NCBI GenBank assembly: GCA_947465645.1
Contig: CANIBQ010000072.1
Span: 1 to 24,961, forward strand
Reading direction: 5' to 3'
Source: Acidobacteriota bacterium
GTDB lineage: Bacteria; Acidobacteriota; Vicinamibacteria; Vicinamibacterales; UBA2999
Length of the DNA stretch: 24,961 nucleotides
The position numbers were made by a program, and so were the translations under genes. The notes under the pieces are model-generated. The model made no database searches. It was not told the DNA's origin and saw nothing but the letters and a program-made list of their open reading frames with translations. Position 1 is the first letter of the stretch. Each line of letters opens with the position of its first letter. Positions 1 through 7,192 of this stretch are shown in pieces.

Positions 1-927
1 AACGCGGCAGGCAACCAGGTGACCGCCGCCATCGTCATGAAGAACCAGAGCGTCGGCGATTCATGGAACGTGTCGGGCGTGCTGTCAAAGTCGCTCTATC
101 ACGGCCTGACGATGAAGGGCGCCTACAGCTACGGCGACGGGTTCAACACCATCGATCCGGGATCCACCGCTGGCTCCTCGTTCAACCTCAACCCGCACAG
201 CGGCGACCCGAATAACCCGGGCGTGGGACGCTCACAGTCGGCCCAGGGACACCGTGTGTTCCTGCAGACCTCCTACAGCCGGTCGTACTTCGGGTTTGGC
301 GCGACGACGATTTCGGCGTTCTGGGAAGCCAAGCCCTCCCTGAACGGCGCCGGCGGCGGCCTCAGCACCAACGCCAGCTACGTGTTCGCCGGGGACATGA
401 ACGGCGATGGCGGATCCGGGAACGATCTCATTTACATTCCCCGGAACACCTCGGAAATGAACTTCGTGACGTTCACCCAGGGCGGGGTGACGTTCACGCC
501 GGACCAGCAGGCGGCGGCGTTCGAGGCCTACATCAACCAGGACAAGTACCTGAGCAAGCACCGCGGCGAGTACGCCGAGCGCGGCGGCGTCTGGAACCCC
601 CTTGTCAAGCGGATGGACCTGAGCATCACGCAGGACGTGTTCCGCAACATCGGCGGCAAGCGCAACGCCGGCCAGTTCCGCATCGACTTCACGAACTTCG
701 GCAACCTCCTGAACCACAACTGGGGCGTAAGCCAGCGCCTCATCGTTCCCATCACCCAGCAGTACGGGGCGCAGCTGTTGACCAACGCAGCTGCCGATGC
801 CCAGGGACGGGTCAGCTACCGGATGGCGGTTGCCAACGGCCAGCTGGTCACCAAGAGCTTCCAGACGGCGTCGGGATTGAGCGACGTCTACCAGTTCATG
901 CTCAGCTTCCGGTACAGCTTCAACTAA
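1..927 (+). CDS. TonB-dependent receptor, Oar-like, C-terminal part (5' truncated by window)
   Basis: The reading frame is open from base 1, so the gene starts outside the window; about 308 residues of the C-terminal beta-barrel are visible. The protein would sit in the outer membrane and import a substrate, or bind one, using energy from TonB. Aromatic residues alternate with small polar ones throughout. The GDMNGDGGSGNDLIYIPRN block, the RMDLSITQDVF stretch and the ending FMLSFRYSFN are typical of the large Oar/carboxypeptidase-regulatory-domain receptors that are abundant in Acidobacteria. The last residue is Asn rather than the usual Phe or Tyr of barrel proteins. It ends at TAA 925-927, followed by a terminator. 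It converges on the tonB-exbB-exbD-exbD operon, which would energise it. The ligand cannot be told because the plug domain is missing. Confidence 0.88.
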   Translation, partial: NAAGNQVTAAIVMKNQSVGDSWNVSGVLSKSLYHGLTMKGAYSYGDGFNTIDPGSTAGSSFNLNPHSGDPNNPGVGRSQSAQGHRVFLQTSYSRSYFGFGATTISAFWEAKPSLNGAGGGLSTNASYVFAGDMNGDGGSGNDLIYIPRNTSEMNFVTFTQGGVTFTPDQQAAAFEAYINQDKYLSKHRGEYAERGGVWNPLVKRMDLSITQDVFRNIGGKRNAGQFRIDFTNFGNLLNHNWGVSQRLIVPITQQYGAQLLTNAAADAQGRVSYRMAVANGQLVTKSFQTASGLSDVYQFMLSFRYSFN

Positions 928-948
928 CGACACAAGAGAGCGACATCG

Positions 949-985
949 GGCCGGCGTTCCAACGAGGGACGCCGGCCTTTTCTTT
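949..985 (+). terminator. Rho-independent terminator of the TonB-dependent receptor gene
   Basis: A 12-bp stem, 949-960 with 966-977, has one G-U pair and a 5-base loop. It is followed by a T-rich tract (TTTTCTTT at 978-985) and lies 22 bases after the receptor stop codon. Confidence 0.8.
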
Positions 986-1208
986 GTACCTGTCAGGGGG
1001 AAGGGGGCAGGGGGACGGGGGACGGGAATCGGGACAGAGCGGGAAGCGAGGGACATGGGAGGACAGTGGGGCACGCAATGCGCCGGGAAGGCCGCCTGGA
1101 GGCCCCTGGGGTGCCCTCTGGGATGGCCCTGTGCCCTGTGACAGCCCTTTCCCCCTGTCCCCTTCCCCCTTCCCCCTTAGCGACCGTACAGACAAAAGGC
1201 CGGCGTCC
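967..1208. repeat. Long imperfect inverted repeat with guanine tracts
   Basis: The left arm (967-1026) reads GGACGCCGGCCTTTT, then a TGTAC, then several five-G tracts. The right arm, read on the minus strand (1208 down to 1147), shows the same order: GGACGCCGGCCTTTT, TGTAC, then four- and five-G tracts. The arms are roughly 60 bases each around a centre of about 120 bases with no convincing gene. The element contains the 3' half of the plus-strand terminator and one arm of the minus-strand terminator. It fills most of the 319-base gap between the receptor gene and exbD. Confidence 0.6.
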
Positions 1209-1227
1209 GTGAGGAGGCCGGCCTTTT
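1194..1227 (-). terminator. Terminator of the tonB-exbB-exbD-exbD operon (probably bidirectional)
   Basis: An 11-bp perfect stem, 1194-1204 with 1217-1227, has a 12-base loop. The arms begin with AAAA and end with TTTT, so it can work in both directions. It lies 20 bases beyond the exbD stop codon at 1247-1249 on the minus strand. Confidence 0.75.
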
Positions 1228-1246
1228 GCGGTTCGCTGCGAGTGTT

Positions 1247-1726
1247 CTATTCGGTGCCCGGGGCCGAACCCGCGCCCGCGGCGCGGCGCATGCCCTCGGT
1301 GACGATTCCGACCTTCTCGACGCCCGCGCCTTTGGCGGCGTCGATGACGTCGATGATTTCGCCGTAGCGGAGCGTCCCGTCGGCGGCGATGAACATCGTC
1401 TTTTCCTTGCGCTCCTCGAAGATGGTGCGAAGCCGCTCTTCGAGGTCGGCCATCGTGACGTCCTGCTTGTTAATCGAAATCTTCTTGTCGCCGGTGAACT
1501 CGAGCACGATCTGGCTCAAGTCGGGCTGCTGCTGCTCGGCCTGCTGGGTCTCGGCGGGAAGGTTCACGTCGAGACCACGCTGATTCAGGGGGAGCGCCGC
1601 CATGAAGATGACCAGGAGCACGAGCAGCACGTCGATCATCGGCGTGATGTTCATTTCCGAGTTGGGCTCGGGGACCGACGCCTTGAAGACCGCGTCGGCG
1701 CCGTAGTGCTGGTGGGCGTGTGACAT
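1247..1726 (-). CDS. exbD: ExbD/TolR family biopolymer transport protein (second copy)
   Basis: This 159-residue protein has the ExbD layout: a short cytoplasmic N-terminus, one membrane helix at about 28-45 and a periplasmic domain. The conserved Asp that carries protons lies in the motif ITPMIDVLLVLLVIFM. ExbD works with ExbB as the proton-driven motor that energises TonB in the inner membrane. The gene begins one base after the stop codon of the preceding exbD, so the two are surely co-transcribed and probably translationally coupled. The periplasmic part (DKKISINKQDV, then MFIAADGTLRYGEIIDVIDAAKGAGVEKVGIVTE) is standard for the family. It differs clearly from its neighbour, with a Gln/Glu-rich linker after the helix, so it is an old duplicate and not a recent copy. 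The last gene of the operon, it is followed by a terminator. Confidence 0.93.
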   Translation of the reverse strand: MSHAHQHYGADAVFKASVPEPNSEMNITPMIDVLLVLLVIFMAALPLNQRGLDVNLPAETQQAEQQQPDLSQIVLEFTGDKKISINKQDVTMADLEERLRTIFEERKEKTMFIAADGTLRYGEIIDVIDAAKGAGVEKVGIVTEGMRRAAGAGSAPGTE

Positions 1727-1727
1727 G

Positions 1728-2177
1728 TTACTGTCCCCCCCCGGCGCCGGCGCTGAGCGCGTTGCCGCCAGTGCGGCGTTCGGTGATCAGGCCCATGTCC
1801 TCGATCCCGCTCGCCCGCAGCTCGTCCATGGCGTCCATGACGTGCTTGTACTCGACGTCCTCGTCGGCCTTGATGATGACCAGCTTCGCGGTCTTGGTCT
1901 CGAAGATCTCTTCGATGCGCCGGCGCAGGTCGCCGGACTGGACGCCAACGGCATTGATGAACAGGCTGCCATCCGCCTTGATGGCGACCACCGTCTGATC
2001 CTGCGTTTCGGGCTTCACCGCGCTGTTGGTGGCGACAGGCAGCTTGAGGTCCACACCCTGCTGGAGGAGCGGCGCCACGATCATCATGATGATCAGGAGC
2101 ACCAGCATGACGTCGACGAGCGGCGTGACGTTGATGTCGGACTTGATTCCGGCGCTGCTGCCGAGTGACATTGACAT
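1728..2177 (-). CDS. exbD: ExbD/TolR family biopolymer transport protein (first copy)
   Basis: This 149-residue protein has a single membrane helix at about 20-40 with the key Asp in VTPLVDVMLVLLIIMMIV, followed by a periplasmic ExbD domain (QTVVAIKADGSLFINAVGV, KLVIIKADEDVEYKHVMDAMDELRASGI). It is the proton-channel partner of ExbB in the TonB motor complex. The ATG at 2177 is preceded by GGAG nine bases upstream. The gene lies 126 bases after exbB; the spacer holds a large imperfect hairpin that may set the ratio of ExbB to ExbD. A second exbD follows directly. Paired exbD genes behind one exbB are common in Gram-negative bacteria with many TonB receptors. The C-terminal end is rich in Gly and Ala and probably disordered. 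Confidence 0.93.
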   Translation of the reverse strand: MSMSLGSSAGIKSDINVTPLVDVMLVLLIIMMIVAPLLQQGVDLKLPVATNSAVKPETQDQTVVAIKADGSLFINAVGVQSGDLRRRIEEIFETKTAKLVIIKADEDVEYKHVMDAMDELRASGIEDMGLITERRTGGNALSAGAGGGQ

Positions 2178-2196
2178 GGTCAGAACTCCAATTTGC

Positions 2197-2283
2197 GATT
2201 CATGATTATAGATTCATGAATCGTTGTTGGTTGGTGATTGTCGATTCCCTGGATAAATCGGAAATCAGCAATCACCAATCAAC
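2197..2283. repeat. Imperfect hairpin and palindrome between exbB and exbD
   Basis: A 15-base arm at 2226-2240 matches the reverse complement of 2269-2283 at 14 of 15 positions, and pairing extends partly inward around TCGATTCC and GGAAATCAG. Just beside it, 2211-2222 is a perfect 12-base palindrome (GATTCATGAATC), and GATTCATGA occurs twice (from 2198 and from 2211). The stretch is much richer in AT than the flanking genes. Confidence 0.65.
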
Positions 2284-2303
2284 AAATCTCTACGCCGTTT
2301 TCT

Positions 2304-3074
2304 TTACGCCGTCTTCTTGATGAAATAGTCGACGAGCTCCGACGAGGAGTTGTCCATCTCGACGTTAAAGTATTCGAGGCGGGCGGTCAGGAAGTTGTAG
2401 AACCAGACCGCGGGAATCGCGACGAACAGCCCAAGCGCGGTCTCGACCAGCGCTTCCGCGATACCGGCGGACACGGCGCCGATGCCGCCCGACCCGGTGG
2501 ACGCGATACCGGTGAACGCGTTGATAACGCCGACCACCGTGCCGAGCAGTCCGACGAACGGCGCCGTCGATCCGATGGTGGCCAGCGTGCTGACGCCCTT
2601 CTTCAGGTCCGACGCCGTCAGCGCGGTCGCGCGCTGAATCGAGCGGCGCACCGTGTCGAGCACGTCTTCACGGTTCATGGCGCCGCCGCTCTCCTGCTGG
2701 AACTGGTATTCCTGCAGTCCGGCGAGCACGACCTTGGCGAGGTGGCTGTAGCGATAGTCCTTCGAGCCCGACAGCGCGATGGCTTCCTTCAGGCGGCCGT
2801 CCTTGAGGTGCTTGGCGACCTGGGGCGCGTACAGCTTCGACTGCTTGCGCGCCTGGCTGTAGGTGTAGATGCGCTCGATCGCAACGCCCACCGACCAGAA
2901 CGACATGATGAACAGCACGATCGCAACGCCCCACGCGACCATGCCCATCGTGCGGAACAGGTCGATGAGGTCCAGACTGGCACTACCTTCTTGAGCGAAC
3001 GCCGGCGTGCTGAGCATCACCATCGCGAACGCCGCGAACCCGATTCGACCGATAAAGCGCATCTTCCCAGCCAT
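2304..3074 (-). CDS. exbB: ExbB/TolQ/MotA-family proton channel protein
   Basis: This 256-residue protein starts with a signal-peptide-like segment (residues 1-27, cleavage likely after AFA before QEG). It then has a membrane helix at about 43-67, a cytoplasmic domain, and two C-terminal helices containing the family signature GVSTLATIGSTAPFVGLLGTVVGVINAF and the GIAEALVETALGLFVAIPAVWFYN block. ExbB forms the pentameric channel around ExbD that converts proton flow into TonB movement. A GGAGG sits about 8 bases before the ATG. The N-terminal cleavable signal is not in E. coli ExbB but occurs in many relatives. Order tonB-exbB-exbD-exbD supports a TonB motor, not a flagellar or Tol system; no tolA, tolB or pal is nearby. 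Confidence 0.93.
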   Translation of the reverse strand: MAGKMRFIGRIGFAAFAMVMLSTPAFAQEGSASLDLIDLFRTMGMVAWGVAIVLFIMSFWSVGVAIERIYTYSQARKQSKLYAPQVAKHLKDGRLKEAIALSGSKDYRYSHLAKVVLAGLQEYQFQQESGGAMNREDVLDTVRRSIQRATALTASDLKKGVSTLATIGSTAPFVGLLGTVVGVINAFTGIASTGSGGIGAVSAGIAEALVETALGLFVAIPAVWFYNFLTARLEYFNVEMDNSSSELVDYFIKKTA

Positions 3075-3126
3075 TACAGCATCCTCCGCATCTGTGGAAA
3101 AAACGGTTGTAGACCCGCGCTGAACC

Positions 3127-3849
3127 TCAGCTCAGCGTGAACTGGACGGTCACCGTCATGATGACCGGCACTGGCACGCCGTTGAGCAGCGTTGGCGTGA
3201 ACTCCCACTGGCGCACCGCGTCGAGCGCGGCTGCGTCAAGCAGCGGAATGGAGCGCAGGACGCGCGCGTCCTGCACCTTCCCGGTCGGCCCGATCGTCGC
3301 CTCGATGATCACGACGCCCTGGACGCGGGCGGATTGCGCGATCGGCGGATACTGCGGCCGTACATCTTTGGTCTTGACCGGCGGCTTGATCGCGCCGCCG
3401 ACACGCACCGGAGCGGGCGGCGGAGGCGGCGGCGGCGGCGGCGCCAGATCGCCGCTGGTGATGCCGCCGACCACGCCGCCGGGCACGCCGCCCTCGACGC
3501 CGCCGGTATTCCGGTCAAACGATGTGTCGATATTGGTTTCCGGCTTGATCTCAGCCGGCGCTTCAACCGGCGCCGCGTTCGGGTTCACTTCCACGACCGG
3601 CTTCGGCGCCGCAGCCTGCGGCGGCGGCGGCGGGGGGGGCGGCGGAGGAGGCGGTGGCGGCGCCGCCACGAACGCCATCATCGACGGCGGGGTGGGCAGG
3701 ATATCCGCGGCCATCAGCGGAATGATGACGACGGCCAGGATGATCACCACGTGAACCAGAATCGACAGCGGCACCGTGTACCACTGCTGGCTGCCGACCT
3801 TGACCGACGGGTCGACGATATCCCCGAACATTTTCTCTGTACGTGGCAC
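3127..3849 (-). CDS. tonB: TonB family energy transducer with two long polyproline runs
   Basis: This 240-residue protein has a membrane anchor at about 26-46, a Pro-rich periplasmic spacer and a C-terminal TonB domain (about 160-240: PQYPPIAQSARVQGVVIIEA, then GKVQDARVLRSIPLLDAAALDAVRQWEFTP). It carries energy from ExbB/ExbD to outer-membrane receptors. The spacer has 14 consecutive Pro (64-77) and a second run of nine, separated by a Gly/Val/Glu-rich stretch, unlike the Glu-Pro/Lys-Pro repeats of E. coli TonB. I chose the GTG at 3847-3849 because AGGAGG lies 10 bases upstream; ATG at residue 7 is an alternative. It is the first gene of its operon and has a near-consensus promoter 50 bases upstream. 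Confidence 0.92.
   Translation of the reverse strand: MPRTEKMFGDIVDPSVKVGSQQWYTVPLSILVHVVIILAVVIIPLMAADILPTPPSMMAFVAAPPPPPPPPPPPPPPQAAAPKPVVEVNPNAAPVEAPAEIKPETNIDTSFDRNTGGVEGGVPGGVVGGITSGDLAPPPPPPPPPAPVRVGGAIKPPVKTKDVRPQYPPIAQSARVQGVVIIEATIGPTGKVQDARVLRSIPLLDAAALDAVRQWEFTPTLLNGVPVPVIMTVTVQFTLS
3619..3660 (-). repeat. GC-only codon repeat encoding 14 prolines in tonB
   Basis: Fourteen CCN codons follow one another (CGG/GGG/AGG/TGG on the plus strand), with an eight-G run inside. A shorter run of nine Pro codons lies near 3416-3442. Such tracts can change length by slippage in steps that keep the frame when whole codons are gained or lost. Confidence 0.85.
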
Positions 3850-3898
3850 CGGACTTACTCCTCCTGCAGATATTCGCTCGCGGACAACAAGGCCGCCG

Positions 3899-3928
3899 AT
3901 TATAGGCAGCCCGAAAAGAAGGTGTCAA
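3899..3928 (-). promoter_or_regulatory. Sigma-70-type promoter for tonB-exbB-exbD-exbD
   Basis: On the minus strand TTGACA (3928-3923) and TATAAT (3904-3899) are both perfect consensus hexamers, 18 bases apart. They lie 50 bases before the tonB start codon in a 227-base spacer after hppA. I saw no clear operator palindrome overlapping it. Confidence 0.85.
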
Positions 3929-4076
3929 CGAAGCTTAGACACCGCTTCCGTGAAATTGCTCCGCACGTGCCGACCGAGCAGAACGGGCATTCTAGATCGG
4001 TTCGGCCGAAGCGCAACAACAAAAAGCCCAACGAATCTGTGCCCGTTCCGCCGCGGCCCCCTGGACCGCCCAACCT

Positions 4077-6545
4077 TCAGTGCGCTGAGCCGATCCGCAT
4101 CCCGTAGAACGACCGGTGGACGAAGAAAACGGAAATCAAGAAGAACCCCGCTGCAAGGGCACCGGTGACGGTGGTCCCCATGTCGGCGCTCAAATGCACC
4201 GCCAGCTCCACCGCCAGAAGGCCGAACAGGGTGGTGAACTTGATGACCGGATTCAGCGCCACCGACGAGGTGTCCTTGAACGGGTCGCCAACCGTATCGC
4301 CAACCACGGTCGCGGCGTGGAGCGGCGTGTTCTTCATCTTGAGCTCGGTCTCGACGATCTTCTTCGCGTTATCCCACGCGCCGCCGGCGTTGGCCATGAA
4401 CACGGCCTGATACAAGCCGAACAGCGCGATCGAAATCAGATACCCGACGAAAAAATAGGGTTCCACGAACGCAAACGCGAGCGTCGAGAAGAAAATCGTC
4501 AGGAAGATGTTGAACATCCCCTTCTGCGCGTACTGGGTGCAGATCTCGACCACCTTCTTGCTGTCCTCGACCGACGCACGCTCAGCCCCGTCCAGCTTGA
4601 TGTTGGCCTTGATGAACTCGACGGCGCGATAGGCGCCGGTCGTCACGGCCTGGATCGACGCGCCGGTGAACCAGTAGATGATCGAGCCGCCGGTGACGAG
4701 CCCGAGCAGGAAGGGCGCGTGAAGCAGCGACAGCTTCTCGACGTTCTGCGTCAGCCCCTGGGTCAGCAGCACGATGATCGAGAAGATCATCGTCGTCGCG
4801 CCGACCACCGCCGTGCCAATCAGCACCGGCTTGGCGGTCGCCTTGAAGGTGTTGCCGGCGCCGTCGTTCTCTTCGAGCAGCGCCTTCGCTTCCTCGAACC
4901 TCACGTTGATGCCGAAATCTTTCTTGAGCTCGGCTTCGATGCCCGGGATGTTCTCGATGGTCGACAGCTCGTAGACCGACTGCGCGTTGTCGGTCACCGG
5001 GCCGTAGGAATCGACCGCGATCGTCACCGGGCCCATCCCCAGGAAGCCGAACGCGACCAGACCGAAGGCGAACACGGCTGGCGCCAGCATCAGGTCGGAC
5101 ATCGCGGTGCTCGACGAGCTCACCCAGTAGCCGATCGACATGAGCGCGACGATGCTGAGGCCGATCCAGTAGGCGCTGAAGTTGCCCGCGACGAGCCCGG
5201 ACAGGATGTTGAGGGACGCGCCGCCTTCGCGTGAGGACGTCACCACCTCCTCCACGTGGCTTGATTCGACCGAGGTGAACACCTTGACCAGCTCGGGAAT
5301 GATCGCGCCGGCGAGCGTGCCGCAGGTGATGATGGTCGAAAGCTTCCACCACAGGCTGCCGTCGCCGAGGTCGGCGATCAGCATGTAGGAGACGATATAG
5401 GTGAGGATGACCGACACGATTGACGTCAGCCATACGAGCGAGGTGAGCGGCGCCTCGAAGTTCATCTTGGTCGCATTGCCGTAGCGCGCTTTCGCGACCG
5501 ATTCGTTCATCAGGTACGAAGCGCCGCTCGCAATGATCATCATCACGCGCATGACAAACAGCCACACCAGCAACTGCACCTGGGTCTCGGCCTGCGGGAC
5601 GGCGAGCATGATGAACGTGATCAGCGCGACCCCGGTCACGCCGTAGGTCTCGAAGCCGTCGGCGCTCGGTCCCACCGAGTCGCCGGCGTTGTCGCCGGTG
5701 CAATCGGCGATCACGCCGGGGTTGCGCGCGTCGTCTTCCTTGATGTTGAAGACGATCTTCATCAGGTCGGCGCCGATGTCGGCGATTTTGGTGAAGATGC
5801 CGCCGGCGATTCGCAGCGCGGCCGCGCCAAGCGACTCGCCGATGGCGAAGCCGATGAAGCAGGGGCCGGCGTAATCACCGGGGATGAACAGCAGGATGAA
5901 GAGCATGATGAACAGCTCGACGCTGATCAGCAGCATGCCGATGCTCATTCCGGCCCGCAGCGGAATCGCATAGACGGGGTACGGCTTCCCCTCGAGGCCA
6001 GCAAACGCCGTTCGCGAGTTCGCGTAGGTGTTCACCCGGATCCCGAACCACGCGACGCTGTAGCTCCCCAGGATCCCGATCACGCTGAACAGCAGGATGA
6101 TGCCGACGCGCAGCGCGTCGAGCCCCGACAGGACGCCGAAATACAGCACGATGATCACCGCGATGAATATCTCGAGGATCGCGATGAACTTGCCCTGGGT
6201 GATCAGGTAGGTCTTGCACGTCTCGTAGATCAGCTCCGAGATCTCCCGCATCGAGCGATGCACCGGCAGGTTCTTCAGCTGGTTGAGGATCACCAGCCCG
6301 AACCCCAGGCCCAACAGCGAGACGACCATCCCGATCATCAGCAACATCCGGCTGTCGTAGCCGCCGACGTCGACCAGCGAGAGGTCCGGCAGTACCAGGC
6401 TGGCTTCCCCGCCTGGCCCAGGCGCCGCCTCGGCTGCTCCCACCGGGGGCTGCTGCGCAGCCGCGGCCACCGGCATGGCGAGCACCATCAGCAGCGCCAT
6501 GAATACCGCCGCCATCCGCACACATCGTCTCAACGAGTCGGTCAT
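4077..6545 (-). CDS. hppA: Membrane-bound proton-translocating pyrophosphatase, divergent type
   Basis: This protein of about 822 residues hydrolyses pyrophosphate and pumps ions across the inner membrane. Family motifs are clear: DIGADL, EDDARNPGVIADCTGDNAGD, DSYGPVTDNA, GNTFKATAK, GGAWDNAKK and GDTVGDPFKDTS. The gate Glu is in the usual bacterial place (DGFETYGVT). The Lys in GNTFKA is the residue that marks K+-independent enzymes, but the partner position three later is Ala, not Thr. The usual DVGADLVGKVE is changed: one residue is deleted and the final Glu is lost (DIGADLMKIVF). The N-terminus adds a signal-peptide-like segment ending AAAAQ. I chose ATG 6545 (AAGGAG nine bases upstream); ATG 6554 overlaps the preceding stop codon but sits too close to that site. 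It is the last gene of the tgt-to-hppA run. Confidence 0.9.
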   Translation of the reverse strand: MTDSLRRCVRMAAVFMALLMVLAMPVAAAAQQPPVGAAEAAPGPGGEASLVLPDLSLVDVGGYDSRMLLMIGMVVSLLGLGFGLVILNQLKNLPVHRSMREISELIYETCKTYLITQGKFIAILEIFIAVIIVLYFGVLSGLDALRVGIILLFSVIGILGSYSVAWFGIRVNTYANSRTAFAGLEGKPYPVYAIPLRAGMSIGMLLISVELFIMLFILLFIPGDYAGPCFIGFAIGESLGAAALRIAGGIFTKIADIGADLMKIVFNIKEDDARNPGVIADCTGDNAGDSVGPSADGFETYGVTGVALITFIMLAVPQAETQVQLLVWLFVMRVMMIIASGASYLMNESVAKARYGNATKMNFEAPLTSLVWLTSIVSVILTYIVSYMLIADLGDGSLWWKLSTIITCGTLAGAIIPELVKVFTSVESSHVEEVVTSSREGGASLNILSGLVAGNFSAYWIGLSIVALMSIGYWVSSSSTAMSDLMLAPAVFAFGLVAFGFLGMGPVTIAVDSYGPVTDNAQSVYELSTIENIPGIEAELKKDFGINVRFEEAKALLEENDGAGNTFKATAKPVLIGTAVVGATTMIFSIIVLLTQGLTQNVEKLSLLHAPFLLGLVTGGSIIYWFTGASIQAVTTGAYRAVEFIKANIKLDGAERASVEDSKKVVEICTQYAQKGMFNIFLTIFFSTLAFAFVEPYFFVGYLISIALFGLYQAVFMANAGGAWDNAKKIVETELKMKNTPLHAATVVGDTVGDPFKDTSSVALNPVIKFTTLFGLLAVELAVHLSADMGTTVTGALAAGFFLISVFFVHRSFYGMRIGSAH

Positions 6546-6550
6546 CACGC

Positions 6551-7144
6551 TCATAGCTCCTTGTTCGAAATCTGGGCGGGAAGCGACATCCCCCCGGTCA
6601 GAAAAATACGAATGCCTTCTTCCACGGTCACGTCGGGAAACAACACCCGCTCCCGCGGACACATCACGACATCGCCGAGGTAGAGGTGGTTGGTCGGGAC
6701 GTACACAGCGACCAGCGCCTCCGGACCATTCCCGCGATTGACGGTGAACTCCTTGGTCAGGAACCCCATCAGCATTCCGCGCTGCGGATCATCCACCATG
6801 ACGACCCGTTTGAACCCGTATTCGTTGTCGGGCGAAAACGCGACGACGAGCTGCTTCACCGGCGCGTACACCGTGCTGAAGACCGGCACCTTCAGCAGCC
6901 AGCCTTCCGTCCAGGCCAGGACGCGGCGCCCGATGACGTTGGTGGCGAGGGTGCCCACGAGCAGCACCGCCAGCAGCGTCATCACGATCCCGAGCCCCGG
7001 CACCTCGCGCCCCAGTACCCTGGTCGACAGGGGCTCCGTCAAACCGTCAATGATACCGAAAATCCATATCAGCGCGGCGACGCTAATCACCAGCGGAACG
7101 GTGACGAAGAACCCCGCGATCAGCCGGCGCCGGAGCCACTGCAT
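6551..7144 (-). CDS. DUF502 family membrane protein
   Basis: This 197-residue protein has two N-terminal membrane helices (about 8-32 and 50-72) followed by a soluble domain. It matches the DUF502 family by layout and by blocks such as FFVTVPLVISVAALIWIFGIIDG, VPVFSTVYAPVKQLV, FLTKEF, VYVPTNHLYLGDVVMCPRE and GIRIFLTGGM. Its biochemical role is not known to me; members occur in many bacteria and in plants, usually as inner-membrane proteins. It lies 48 bases after uppP and ends just before hppA: the TGA stop overlaps an in-frame ATG of hppA (6552-6554), so translation is probably coupled. No good ribosome binding site is seen except a distant GGAG. Confidence 0.85.
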   Translation of the reverse strand: MQWLRRRLIAGFFVTVPLVISVAALIWIFGIIDGLTEPLSTRVLGREVPGLGIVMTLLAVLLVGTLATNVIGRRVLAWTEGWLLKVPVFSTVYAPVKQLVVAFSPDNEYGFKRVVMVDDPQRGMLMGFLTKEFTVNRGNGPEALVAVYVPTNHLYLGDVVMCPRERVLFPDVTVEEGIRIFLTGGMSLPAQISNKEL

Positions 7145-7192
7145 CCTATCGGGCGCTCCACGCTGCGTCTCTCGGACCTTCGCCGCCCCGCA

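Noticed and set aside
4020..4076. Possible terminator after hppA
   Set aside because: A T run is present on the minus strand, but I could not find a convincing self-complementary stem before it.
6546..6662. Longer start of hppA at 6662
   Set aside because: It would add 39 residues that overlap the DUF502 gene, with no likeness to the family; the start with a Shine-Dalgarno site is at 6545.
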